NCBI GenBank assembly: GCA_932521025.1
Contig: OW051473.1
Coordinates: 3,906,001 to 3,970,000, forward strand
DNA length: 64,000 nt
Direction of reading: 5' to 3'
Origin: Oscheius onirici
Lineage: Eukaryota; Nematoda; Chromadorea; Rhabditida; Rhabditidae
The notes under the pieces were generated by a model, which worked only from the letters and a program-made list of their open reading frames with translations, did no database searches and was not told where the DNA came from. The position numbers were made by a program, and so were the translations under genes. Shown piece after piece: positions 14,332 to 24,014 of the stretch. Every line of letters begins with the position of its first letter. Positions within the stretch are counted from its first letter, which is position 1.

Positions 14332-17300
14332 CTACAAAGTAAGTGTTTCCGAATCGGCATCGGCGGTTAAGTATTTCTTCCTCTCCTCGAGCTGTTTCTT
14401 TGAGCACAAAAACCTGAAAACAAAAGCTAAGCTAAAAAGGATAGAGAATACTTACTCGTTCATCGGCTCAAGAGGCTCCGATTTTTCGAGGAACAGTCGC
14501 TCGAAAGTGTTTATAGCCTCGTCACGATTTCTCCGCGTGTTGTAAAACACTCCTCGATTAAGCACTGCCCTCAAGGCCCGAGAGAAGAGTTCTTTCTTTG
14601 CCGTCGTCCATCTGAATAACTGAATTATTTTTTTTCTGACAGTGACTACCTCTTCAAGAGAGATCCGAAATCAGCTCTCTCTTTTGTGAGTTGGCTCTGG
14701 ACGTAGTTATCCATTGCCCTGCTGAGTTCATATTTCTAAAATACAGAATTATTGAAGCATGGTTGTTAATTCTACCTCTTCTAGAGACCATCCTTCTAGT
14801 TTTTCGGAGCTCTTGCAAAAGGGTGAAAGACACTTGCAATCCGCGAGTTTTCCCAGATGATCTCTGTAATAGGCATTTCCATAGTCGATGTACAGCTTAA
14901 AATATTTTAGAATGCCTTCTGTGCATTTTACCTCTTCGCCGGCCTGAATGGGTCTGGAGCTGACAAAGAACATCCGCACACGGGCAGCAGAGGCGTCGTT
15001 GACCCATACGCTAAAAAAATCGTAAGTTCAATTGAAAGGTATTGTACCGGATTGGATAAAGATTAGGGTGTTCGCTGGCGTTGGCGAACCTGCCAGCATT
15101 TCCGGAGAGCTCTGGCTCGATGGAAAGTGATCTGAGCTTCGGATTCCACGAACCGGAGGACACCAGAATGCTATTCTGGCACTGGTCCTCAGTCGCTGCC
15201 GTAGCTTTGAAGGCATACTTCGTATCCTTATTAAGGACTTTCTCGTCTTGGATAATGCCGCGGAACTCGGTTACGAATTCCCCTGTAATTTGCTTGTAAG
15301 TTACTGCAAAAATGTTAGTCACCTGCAGCGATGTTCTTCGTGGCGCGCAGACCATAGCCGAGATTTAGGTCTCTTCGAAAGATTTCAATTTTTAGGAGTC
15401 GCAGGAATTGTTCAACTCCGAAAAAGCAAGTGCCCTTGCAGGAGCAGGCTGGGCCACAGGCCATTATTCCGGTCGACCAATAATCTTCCCCATTAGCCTT
15501 TATGCAAAAGTTGTCCTATAAAAAAGCTAGACTAAAATAGAACTTCACTCACGTAAGAAAATGCCTTTCCTGCACAGATAGAGATCTTCAGACAATAACA
15601 ATCTATGTTACATGGGCCAGTGCATTTGCATTGAATCTAGAAACAAAAGTAATTAAACCCATAAGAATTATCTACCGGGCGGCCTTTTTTCTCTGTTTGG
15701 GACAGGATGTTCTCTTTGATGAAGGTCACTTTTGGTTTCAGGCATTTATTCTTTGACTGCACACAGTTCTTGATGGGCACAGCCTCCTTTCCGGTTCCAA
15801 AATTGCTATAAAAACTGTTATGATAAACAAACTAGAACATACCCTATGAACTCTCCTGTCTTTGCTTCCTTTTTGGCAATGATCAAAGTCTTCTTCAACT
15901 CCTTCACTGTTTTCAGGAGCGTCTCTTGAGACACGGGCTGATGGGCAGGATCTGTCCGTTTAATCGAGCCTTTCAAAGCACTGGCGTCACTGCGAATGCC
16001 TGAAAAATGAGTATTGAAGCAATTGTCTCCCAAACCTTCGTCCGAAAGCAGTTGTGCGGCATACTTGCACACTGCCTTATCCAGTGGTCTTCTGCCGTCG
16101 CTCTCTTCCAAATTGTCCTCCATGTCGCCATGCTTCAGCAACCGCAGCCGTTCGTACATGGCGTCGCGCTCTTTTTTCTTAAACGATCTTTTTCAACAAA
16201 GCAGAATTCCAATACCTCCGTTTTCTCTTTTTTTTTCCTTGTGACTCCTTTCGATTTGTTGGACGAGACGCTGCTTTCAGCAAGCTCAACGGCCACATTT
16301 CGACTGTCGCTCAACGGTCTATGCTGTTTCGTCTGTTGCTGTTTCTAAATTTAAAGTTATTCTCGTTGTTGTCAGTAACACCTGAGTGTCTGATGAAAGC
16401 TTCCGCTTTGACGGCTTCCTCGTCCTCACTGCTCGGATGCCTTCCTGCGCGGATGCTTCCTGAAAAAATTTAATGGTATTACAATTTGAAGGTGAACAGC
16501 TCATCAAACTGAAATTCTTCTCACGATTTCTTTTATCGCTTGTTTCAATTCAATTCATTACGATTTCAATGCGTTCACATGTCGCCTGTTCCATTGGGCT
16601 GGTTCGTCTCGTGCCAATCTCATCCAATTCTGTCCCATTTCGCTTGTAAAACAGCCAGTCCATCGTGGTTTCGGTCGTCCTGTAGGTCTTACTGCTCGCC
16701 AAGGTCTCCACTCTAGTACCCGCTTTGTCCACGTATCGCTATGGGCTACTTTCCTCGCAAATTCCCATTTCCTTTTCGCCCATCTTTCCCGGATGTCTGT
16801 GGCTCTCGTTGTTTCCATAGGCTAGTCGTTAGTCCTTCTATCTAGCATTATAACGCCAACGAACTTTCGAAGCATCTTCCTTTGAGCGACTACCAGCCTT
16901 GTACTATCTCTTTCATCGCTTGTTTGTAAATTACAATAGAAAGTGGGAAAAAGAAGCCGTTTTACGTTTTACATAATGCGAAGTAATTTAAAGGTTCTGC
17001 CCTATATCACGAATTCTAGAAAAGGCTAAGAGACACAAGCTCCTATTGCTGCAGACACATCATTATTAGAAGGAGCAGGGTAGCGCGAATTCGTACTAAT
17101 CTCAAGCTCATAAAATGAACAAGAGTGGCGACGGGGCCGAACTGACCCGGGCTAGACATGCAGCTGCGCTGCGTTTTTCAACTTACACCCATCGCCAAGT
17201 GGTAGTGGCCGCGCTTCGCACGCGACCGTCACGGGTTCGGTCCCGTCGCAGCAGTTTTCACTTTGCCCAAACCGAGGCTACAAACACACAGAGACGGTAG

Positions 17301-18061
17301 AACTTTAATAGAATTGATTGAATGTTGCTCCAGGATTTTCGTAGAGAGAAATATATTTTATGCAAACAGGTTTTTGTGTCAAACTTTTGGTGGTAGAACT
17401 ATAAAGAACAACGTTTTCAATGTTCTGCCAGGACTAAAGTTTGAGATTTTTTATTTTCTCTTTTTGCTCTGTGGCAGAGCCTCAGCCCTAGTTCCCCGTC
17501 CCTTTTCCCATTGTTGCGCGCGCACAAACCCCTCTGTTTTGAATGTCAATTACAGCTTCCGACAGACAGACAGAGACCTGAAAAATTAAAATAGATAGCA
17601 TACCGAACTACAGCTTTCGCAATAACATAGGGTTTTCTCGCACATAGATGGCTTTGAAACTTTGATAAAGCAAGGTGCTGTCGATATTATATCTTAATGG
17701 CAACCACAGTGTGACATCATATCGGAAAGGCACAAACAACGCAGCCGCTGCAGATACATATTAGGGCTCGCACGGCTGTAGAAAGCTGCAGAAAGGCAGA
17801 CATAACTATAATCAATAGATACGACCACGTTGCATCTCAGCGCATTCTACCACGCGTGAATTCAAAGTGAGCTGAAAGTAATAGATATTTTACCGTGACT
17901 GAGCCGCTTGGAAGATCAGCTGGGAAAGGAGGAGTGCCTCGGTCGGGGGAAGGAGGGTCTGCATCCGAAGAAGAGATGAACAAGTTACTAAAATTGGCTT
18001 GAATTTTTGAACTGAACCAAACCTACCCGATGAAGGTGAATCCGTCAAGAATCCAGGACAT
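14332..18061 (-). CDS. Divergent SET-domain protein, copy 2 (SUV39/G9a-like)
   Basis: Tandem paralogue of the 9.5-13.4 kb gene with the same exon layout: 18027-18061, 17894-17987, 16382-16459, 16216-16344, 16036-16177, 15843-15999, 15676-15805, 15553-15636, 15323-15515, 15048-15282, 14932-15010, 14776-14895, 14650-14735, 14456-14611 and 14332-14413. Phases close over 1800 nt (599 aa). It has the pre-SET-like cysteines (CKCTGPCNIDCYC, CGPACSCKGTC), SET core (GEFVTEFRGI, GNAGRFANASEHPN, GEELYIDYG) and post-SET CKCLSPFC. As in copy 1, NHSC is replaced (NASE). The proteins look well under 50% identical apart from core motifs, so the duplication is old or has diverged fast. The role is presumably chromatin modification; the class is inferred from motif order. 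Confidence 0.88.
16556..16880 (-). mobile_element. LINE (RTE-like) reverse-transcriptase C-terminal remnant
   Basis: The minus strand encodes a fragment like the C-terminal end of RTE/BovB-type non-LTR retrotransposon proteins. Visible landmarks are TDIRERWAKRKWEFARKVA, WTKRVLEWRPWRAV, GRPKPRW and QNWMRLARDEPAQWNRR. These match my memory of the family pattern of an RRVLEWRP-type motif, then GRPPxRWxDD, then NWMxxAQDRxxW. The acidic DD expected after RW is missing and an in-frame stop lies just upstream of the ATG at 16818, so this is a dead 5'-truncated copy. It sits in intron 2 of SET copy 2 in the same orientation as the gene. Confidence 0.7.
17185..17262 (+). repeat. tRNA-like degenerate sequence
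   Basis: An A-box-like GCCAAGTGGTAGTGGC, a perfect CGCG stem around CTTCGCA (which would give an Arg-TCG anticodon), and a B-box-like GGGTTCGGTCCC occur with tRNA spacing. The T loop would have only six bases and I cannot form an acceptor stem. It is better read as a tRNA-derived SINE head or tRNA relic than as a working tRNA. Confidence 0.35.
17759..17871 (-). repeat. 113-bp invariant intronic element, copy 2
   Basis: Identical to 13110-13222 and placed 22 nt after the exon-2 donor of SET copy 2. The neighbouring exon 2 sequences differ clearly from each other (roughly one base in four by eye), so conservation is higher in this intron than in flanking coding DNA. Confidence 0.8.
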
Positions 18062-18330
18062 TTTTACTAATTCCCTAGACTAGTACCCGTACGAAAGGAA
18101 AAGACTAAAACTAAAGTGGTGAAAGAGTGACTAGCTCAGAGTTTTTGACTATTTTCTGAAAAATAATGATAAATGTGGCGAAGAAATAACAAGAAAACAA
18201 TAAATGAGAAAGAATTTCTGAAGGCGCTTTTTCAAACAGCATAAAAAGTGAGAGTCAATTGGACGACAATTCACGTACCCAATTGCGTACCGCTTCTTTT
18301 CGACATTTGGAAGGGTGACTTGTTGGCACT
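17894..18330 (-). promoter_or_regulatory. Duplicated promoter and first-exon region, copy 2
   Basis: Counterpart of 13245-13660. The plus-strand gene PRADC1 starts at 18375, so this interval is a short divergent intergenic region and may drive both genes. Confidence 0.5.
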
Positions 18331-18374
18331 AAACCACTTTCCCACTTCCCAATTCCCACTTTTCCAATGTTAGA

Positions 18375-19278
18375 ATGTTTCAAATAATTTTAACTTTTCT
18401 ATTCACAATTGTAAATGGCGGTATGTGAATTATTATACCGTTTTATATCGAATTAAGCTGACGATCCGCTATTTTTCTACATAAGTAGTCCTAAATCGTT
18501 GGCATATACCTATCAAATGCAACCTTCTTCGAGTGTAGGGATTCCGTTTCCTAGCTATCCATACAAGGTAAGTTTTCCTCAAACTTTACATTCTCTTTTT
18601 TTGCAGAAAGTAAATTTAGTCTATGCATATCCTTCAAGTGGTTGTGAACCGCTCAAAAACGTTTTGGGAGGCTATGATATCGTTTTAATGGAGAGAGGGT
18701 ATCATCCATTCTTTTCATTTCTAGCTATTCTTTTCAGTGACTGTTCGTTTGTTGACAAAATCATCAATGCTGAGAATGCTGGAGCCATGATCGCTCTAGT
18801 AACTGATTCAAAGAAAGGTCAGTTACATTGATTAAATCAATTGTTTGCAAGGATATAATCGATAAAAGCGAGGAAAGGGAACCGTCAAGAACGGTCTGTT
18901 GACCCAGCAACTGAGATGCCCAACCTCTGCTTCCTGCGCATAAACAATTGGCGCGAAAGTGCCTGACCTGTGCAGAATCAAACGCAACCATAACCAGCGT
19001 GCTAGATAAAGATAATTCAACAAATTTGCAGGAGCCGATGAATTTGTGGACATGATAACAGACACGACAAATCGCAGAGCCGGAATTCCAGCAGGGTACA
19101 TCACCGGAGCCAGCGGGTCAGTTGTTTGATTTTTTCATTGAACAATGAACATTTCAGACGTCGAATCCGAGAATACCTACTCTACAAAAACGGAGATATC
19201 GAGCTGACCATCCCATTGAACCACACACTAACTACATTGAGAGATATTCCCAGCAAACCGCCATGGGAACTTTGGTAG
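18375..19278 (+). CDS. PRADC1: PRADC1-like protease-associated domain secreted protein
   Basis: A small secreted or lumenal glycoprotein with a protease-associated (PA) domain. Exons are 18375-18420, 18458-18567, 18607-18698, 18738-18817, 19032-19116 and 19158-19278. Phases close at 534 nt (177 aa), near the size I recall for human PRADC1. Residues 1-15 form a signal peptide ([15 protein letters not shown]), and the mature start [13 protein letters not shown] aligns with the ADDYLYF-type start of PRADC1. The PA core includes [16 protein letters not shown] and GIPAGYITG, and the end is PPWELW. An N-glycosylation site (NHT) precedes the C-terminus. Intron 1 is only 37 bp. PRADC1 has no protease domain and its role is poorly known. 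Confidence 0.9.
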
Positions 19279-19348
19279 TTCAGTTACGTTAGCTTGCCTT
19301 ATCGTCAATACTTCAACTTAATGTGATATACTTTGTTTGTCTCGGGTT

Positions 19349-19354
19349 AATAAA
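19349..19354 (+). terminator. Polyadenylation signal of PRADC1-like gene
   Basis: AATAAA about 70 nt after the stop. Only about 90 nt further there is an orphan 3' splice site (ending 19445) and then the next start codon, spacing typical of trans-spliced nematode gene pairs. Confidence 0.6.
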
Positions 19355-19455
19355 CGTTTATTGATTTGTCGGCGCCGCGTATCTATTGGAATACCAAATC
19401 GTTGCATTTGTCAGTTGTTTTTACAATTTTTAATTTTAATCTTAGGCTAATCATA

Positions 19456-21757
19456 ATGAAAATCAAGAAAGTCATCTCGAAAAGATCTCGCAAGCCGCCA
19501 AAGCTTTTCAACGTTAACCGTAGCAGAGGAGGTAAGCATTTTCTCTTATTTTCATATCGGTAACCCTGTTCAGAAATGATGGACGACATGCTTTTGTGCA
19601 GATCTTTTGAAGAAGCTAGGTACCTGCTCACGAAAATTAAACTAGTACGGAAGGATATGTCAAAAAGTGAAATCATAGTGAGGTCTCAGTTTTCTGTTTA
19701 ACAATTAGCCTTTAGTTCATGGAAATCCAGACAAAGCTACACTACGGCTTCGTTGACGATGCTATTGCCTACAAGAATACCATGTTTGTCGGATTTCTTA
19801 AAGTTGATTTTCTTTTTTTAGTTGCAGGCAAATGGCTCACCGTGATTTCCATATGAACATGCTGTTCTATTTGTGTCAGGAACATCAACGACGCGGAACT
19901 GAAGGAACTCGCAATTTTAGAGGTACATTCTTTAATAAACGTTTTTTATTCAGTTATAGACATTATTCTTGCCGAAAATTTCAATCTACAACTCGAGGCG
20001 TTTGGGAAAGTGGCTCATCAACATCCTCAAATGGCAGGCGAAATATGGCTGACTCTTCTCTCCTTGATCAACGACGCTTTGAGAAGACCACTGGTAGGAA
20101 ACATGCTGTGGCTAAAATGATCGTTTTAGGAGCCTGAAGAGACTGGAACTCAGATAATACTGCAGAAAAGAATTATTGACGATCTCAAAAAACACAATGA
20201 GAAGGCTAAAAAGATCAAGGGCTTATGTAAGTTTGCTGGTGTACTTTTCTATTTGTATTCAGACAACTTGGGACTCTCTTTCATAAAAACCAAGTTTTAT
20301 AAAGTGCACGACCAAGACCTGCTTCTCGTCTTTGAACTTTATCTCAAATCTTGCCTTGCTCAATGTAGAAATAAGGTGGAACTGAACACGTAGGACTTAT
20401 TTTTGCTCTAGCTTGATGTTTGTTTAGACATGCCAATCGCTTGGCTTGTACCGAGACTTTCTTCAATTCGGCAAAAGATCATGGAACGCTCACGTACTTC
20501 ATTCACCTAATGGAACGACTTGGAGCTTTATATTTGGTTCCCACTAGGTTTTTTGGTTTTTCATTCTTTATTTTACCAACTTTATAGCTTTGGAAATGTT
20601 TCCTTTCCCGCCATTTTTGCTCTCTTGGTTCCCAACACATGGAGCCCCGTACTCCGTCCTTTTCTGCAGTATGCCTTGTTTGGAACACGAGTTCAGCTTC
20701 CTGCTTTGAAAAAAGGTTTTGTTACTACACTTATTTAGTAAAACTCAGTTTTCAGATATTCTTTACCTTCCGGAACACAAACTGATGCGCAAAACGCCAA
20801 CCAGAACGTATCCTGCAAGAGAAAACGTACTCTTTCATATCTTTACTTCACTAATTCATTTTCAGATCGGATATTCCCCATTTTTCAAAGATCTTTCCAA
20901 TTTTCACCTAAAGCTTCAAAAGTTCTCCGAATCGGACGAAATTATTAAATTCATTGGTAAGAGCACAACATCTACTAGTATTACTTAGCGAATTATAGAT
21001 CCGGAACTCTATTTCTTCTTTGCCGTTGCACATTACCAGGAAGAGTTGTACTCAGAAGTGGAAAAGTTGGAGAAGGTTTGCTTTGATTCCGCTGTTTTTA
21101 ACTTTTTCCGTTTAGCACATTGAGGGCTACAATCTACAGTACAAAATCTTGCGCTTCTGTGCCAATCTTTTAAGCGGAAAGAAGCCCATGAAGGAGTTTC
21201 TTGAGCTGGTAAAAATATCTCTCGAAGAAAAGTGGACAATGTACGATACGGAATACACTCATCTGTTTATGGTCGGACGAAATGCGGTAAGAAGTCAATT
21301 TTAGTTCATTTACTCATTTTATTCTTCAGAAACCGCATGTACTTCTACCCACGTCAAAACTTGGTCAATGGCTTCTTTTTATTGCACCACAAGTTCTTAA
21401 TCTGATTGGAGAAGACGAAGAGACATGCCTCATGGCTCAATTTATTCTGTCTCAGTTCGAATCTGCCCTGCTTGGCCAAGAACGTATGAACTATGCTTGG
21501 GAAAAACTTAAGAATAAGGTAAAGATTTTGTTGCATTTTTCAATTTTATTGCAATCTAGGAATCTCTGAAAGCCATTTCCGTTGGCAAGTACATCTTCAA
21601 GGTTCCTCTCCAACACAGACTTCTAATTTTGTCTCAAAAATGTGAACAGGCTTGGGATCCAACGGAATCTTTCCCGAATTTGAAGAACGATCTCACAGAA
21701 CAAGAACTTCTGGTATTGCTCCTAACCTTTTTACGAGATGATGTCAATCTATTGTAA
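19456..21757 (+). CDS. Unrecognised multi-exon helical protein
   Basis: About fourteen short exons read through with consistent GT/AG sites from the ATG at 19456 to TAA at 21755-21757, giving roughly 570 aa. The N-terminus is basic (KKVISKRSRKPP). The rest is Leu/Phe/Glu-rich and helical, with no signal peptide and no catalytic motif I can name. Segments such as EEARYLLTKIKLVRKDMSKS and HQHPQMAGEIWLTLLSLIN look like TPR or HEAT-type pairs. I considered Integrator subunit 10 and the Pol I factor TAF1A, both weak. The start is supported by a TTAG acceptor 11 nt upstream of the ATG. It lies 178 bp downstream of the PRADC1-like stop on the same strand and may share its transcript. Confidence 0.75.
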
Positions 21758-22882
21758 GGCTTTACGTCCCGATCTCCCTCTTACGGTTAAAATATCCCGT
21801 GTTTATTCGGTCACGTTGTTCCACTGACGTTCTGAGAATAAATCTTCTTACATTTGACATCACGATAATCAGCACACTGTGCAAACTTGTTACGATGATA
21901 CCTCGTCTCGAAGAGACATTTGGCATTGAGTGGAAAACAAAGTTGGCCAAAGAGCCCAAAAATAGTCGACTACAGTGCCGTTTCTTTCTTGAAACCATGT
22001 GTACCGACTGTTTTCTTTTCCTCTTCTCGCTGCAGAGATTAGTTCCTCTCGGCCACTCCTGGACTGTTTTGTGACCCTTCGCTAGCAGTCGCTGACTCAT
22101 AATACAAACCTTTGCGCGAAAATCGATCAGTTCACAATTTGCAGAAGTCGCACTGTCATTAACATCCTCCCCTCGCCATCTTTGTCATTTCTGATCTAGA
22201 TGCGCTCTTTCAATAGCGTATATTATACTTTTTTTTCTGTTTTATCGTCAGGCAGATCTCAGGGTTACTCCAGCGACAAAAAGAACATAAGGCGTCTCTC
22301 ACTTTCAGTAGTTATAGGATCGCTCCCGAAACCATATCACAGGGTGGATGATTTGACGAATTCACGAAAGAACGTGTTTCCCTTTCTGAGACAGACATAA
22401 TCGAGATCCTTTCTTAGACACGTATTCGTTTGGAAGCACATTATGATCTTTCTTCTCTCAGAAGTAATTTATATGTTAGGTCAAGTGGGGTGATTGTTGC
22501 CGCAAAGTAATTCCACTGATTGAGAGTTTTCCCACACATCTATTTTAAAACCTGACTCATGACATGAATTTGCCGGAGTTCTTTCTTCTCGTCCATGATG
22601 TACCGGGGCTGACTCAGCTTCTATCTGGATTCTCGTGTTCTCTGATCGCTACATTAGCATTTCTAGTCTCTATTCAAGTTTTTTCCTCGGTCTTGATAGA
22701 CCATTTTAAAAAATTCCTTTTTCTGAAACTACGGAGTGTAGCCTTTAATCAGTATTTGTTCCTGATCACTGAAAAGGACCAGTGAAACAGACGGCTTTGA
22801 TCTCATCATTTCCGTTTTCGCTTGCACTTTTGCGTTATCGTTCTCTCATTTACGTCTTCATTTTCCAGGTTCATTCTGCAAC

Positions 22883-23975
22883 ATGCGAGAACGGAGAATC
22901 TTTTTCATGCGCCATGGAGAAAGGTAGGTTACCACAAAGGTTCATCACATGTCATTGAACTTTAGATGCGACTTCCTCATGGGCAATAAAGGTTCCGGTT
23001 TTATGAAGACGGCTTTCGATTCGAACGGCAAATATACTCCGTTCGACATTAACCTACCTCGCACGCTTCCCAAGAGAGCTGATGGATGGCAAGCGTTTGC
23101 TACCGATACTCCTTTGACAGAAATCGGATATTTGGAGGCCAAACTCACAGGTTTCACAAGAAGGTTACCAAACTTTTGTTTAATTAAGGTCGTGCATACA
23201 AGGACAAGCATATTGTTATTGATCATGTCTATTGTTCCCCTGCTCTGCGGTGTGTTCAAACGGCTGTGGGGTTCATCAAAGGAACCGGTAGGCGAAGGAA
23301 TTTTGCCAATAAACTCTGTTTTTCAGGGTCGAATATGACATTTTCCATAGAACCTGGCTTGTTCGAATGGATGATGTGGTCCCGACATGGCAGACCGTCT
23401 TGGATGCAGCCGCCAGAGTTTGTCAAATTAGGTGCGGTGGTCTGCGAACACGTCTTAATTATGATTCCTAGGCTATCCGGTTCAGTCCGAGAACGAACAT
23501 ATCATAAAAGCAAACGAACTCGTTATAGACGAAACTCTCGACGACTTTTATAGACGTTCGGAATTGGTCATTCGGGAGCTGTGTCAGAGGCATCCGACTG
23601 GTCTGTTTGTTTGAAAAACACTGTACAATTCACTCAGGAAATATTTTGTTTGTGGTGCACGGGCCTTCGATGGAAGCATGCACGAGACTGATTACTGGTA
23701 ACCAACCTCGCAATAGTGAAGAGTTTTTCCACGTATTGTTGCAGTCCTCCTACTTAGCAAATATTGAGGTGAGTCTCATTTTGCAGCTATGTTTACAGAA
23801 TAGTTTTCAGCTGAAAGAAACGAAGCCGGGTCGCTTTACGTTTAATGGTAGAGCCGTACCTCCTCTGACAGTTTCCGCCATATCAACTTTCAACCCACGA
23901 ATCCTTGAAATGTCTGATGAAGAAGTTCGAGAAGAAATTCGCAAAAAGGATCTGGAGCGTCGAAAGTACAACTAA
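22883..23975 (+). CDS. UBASH3/STS-type histidine phosphatase domain protein
   Basis: A phosphoglycerate-mutase-fold phosphatase most like the C-terminal domain of the UBASH3A/B (STS) proteins. Exons are 22883-22923, 22966-23150, 23189-23287, 23327-23431, 23472-23600, 23638-23768 and 23811-23975; phases close at 855 nt (284 aa). The catalytic FMRHGERCD motif is at residues 8-16. Other landmarks are [43 protein letters not shown] and the second histidine in [12 protein letters not shown]. The UBA and SH3 domains of vertebrate UBASH3 are absent; the ATG comes 15 nt after a TTCCAG acceptor, so it appears to be a stand-alone phosphatase. The C-terminal extension is acidic then basic ([17 protein letters not shown]). 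Confidence 0.9.
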
Positions 23976-24008
23976 TCTTTCGATATTTATGAAACCACCC
24001 GAAATCTC

Positions 24009-24014
24009 AATAAA
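24009..24014 (+). terminator. Polyadenylation signal of the phosphatase gene
   Basis: AATAAA 34 nt after the stop codon. Confidence 0.6.

Noticed and set aside
13793-14545. 250-codon plus-strand open frame between the SET genes
   Set aside because: Its second half is antisense to verified exons of SET copy 2. The composition changes at 14150 and no splice sites or homology support it.
17185-17262. Functional tRNA-Arg(TCG)
   Set aside because: Anticodon stem and B box look right, but the T loop has six bases and the acceptor ends do not pair. Listed only as a tRNA-like repeat.
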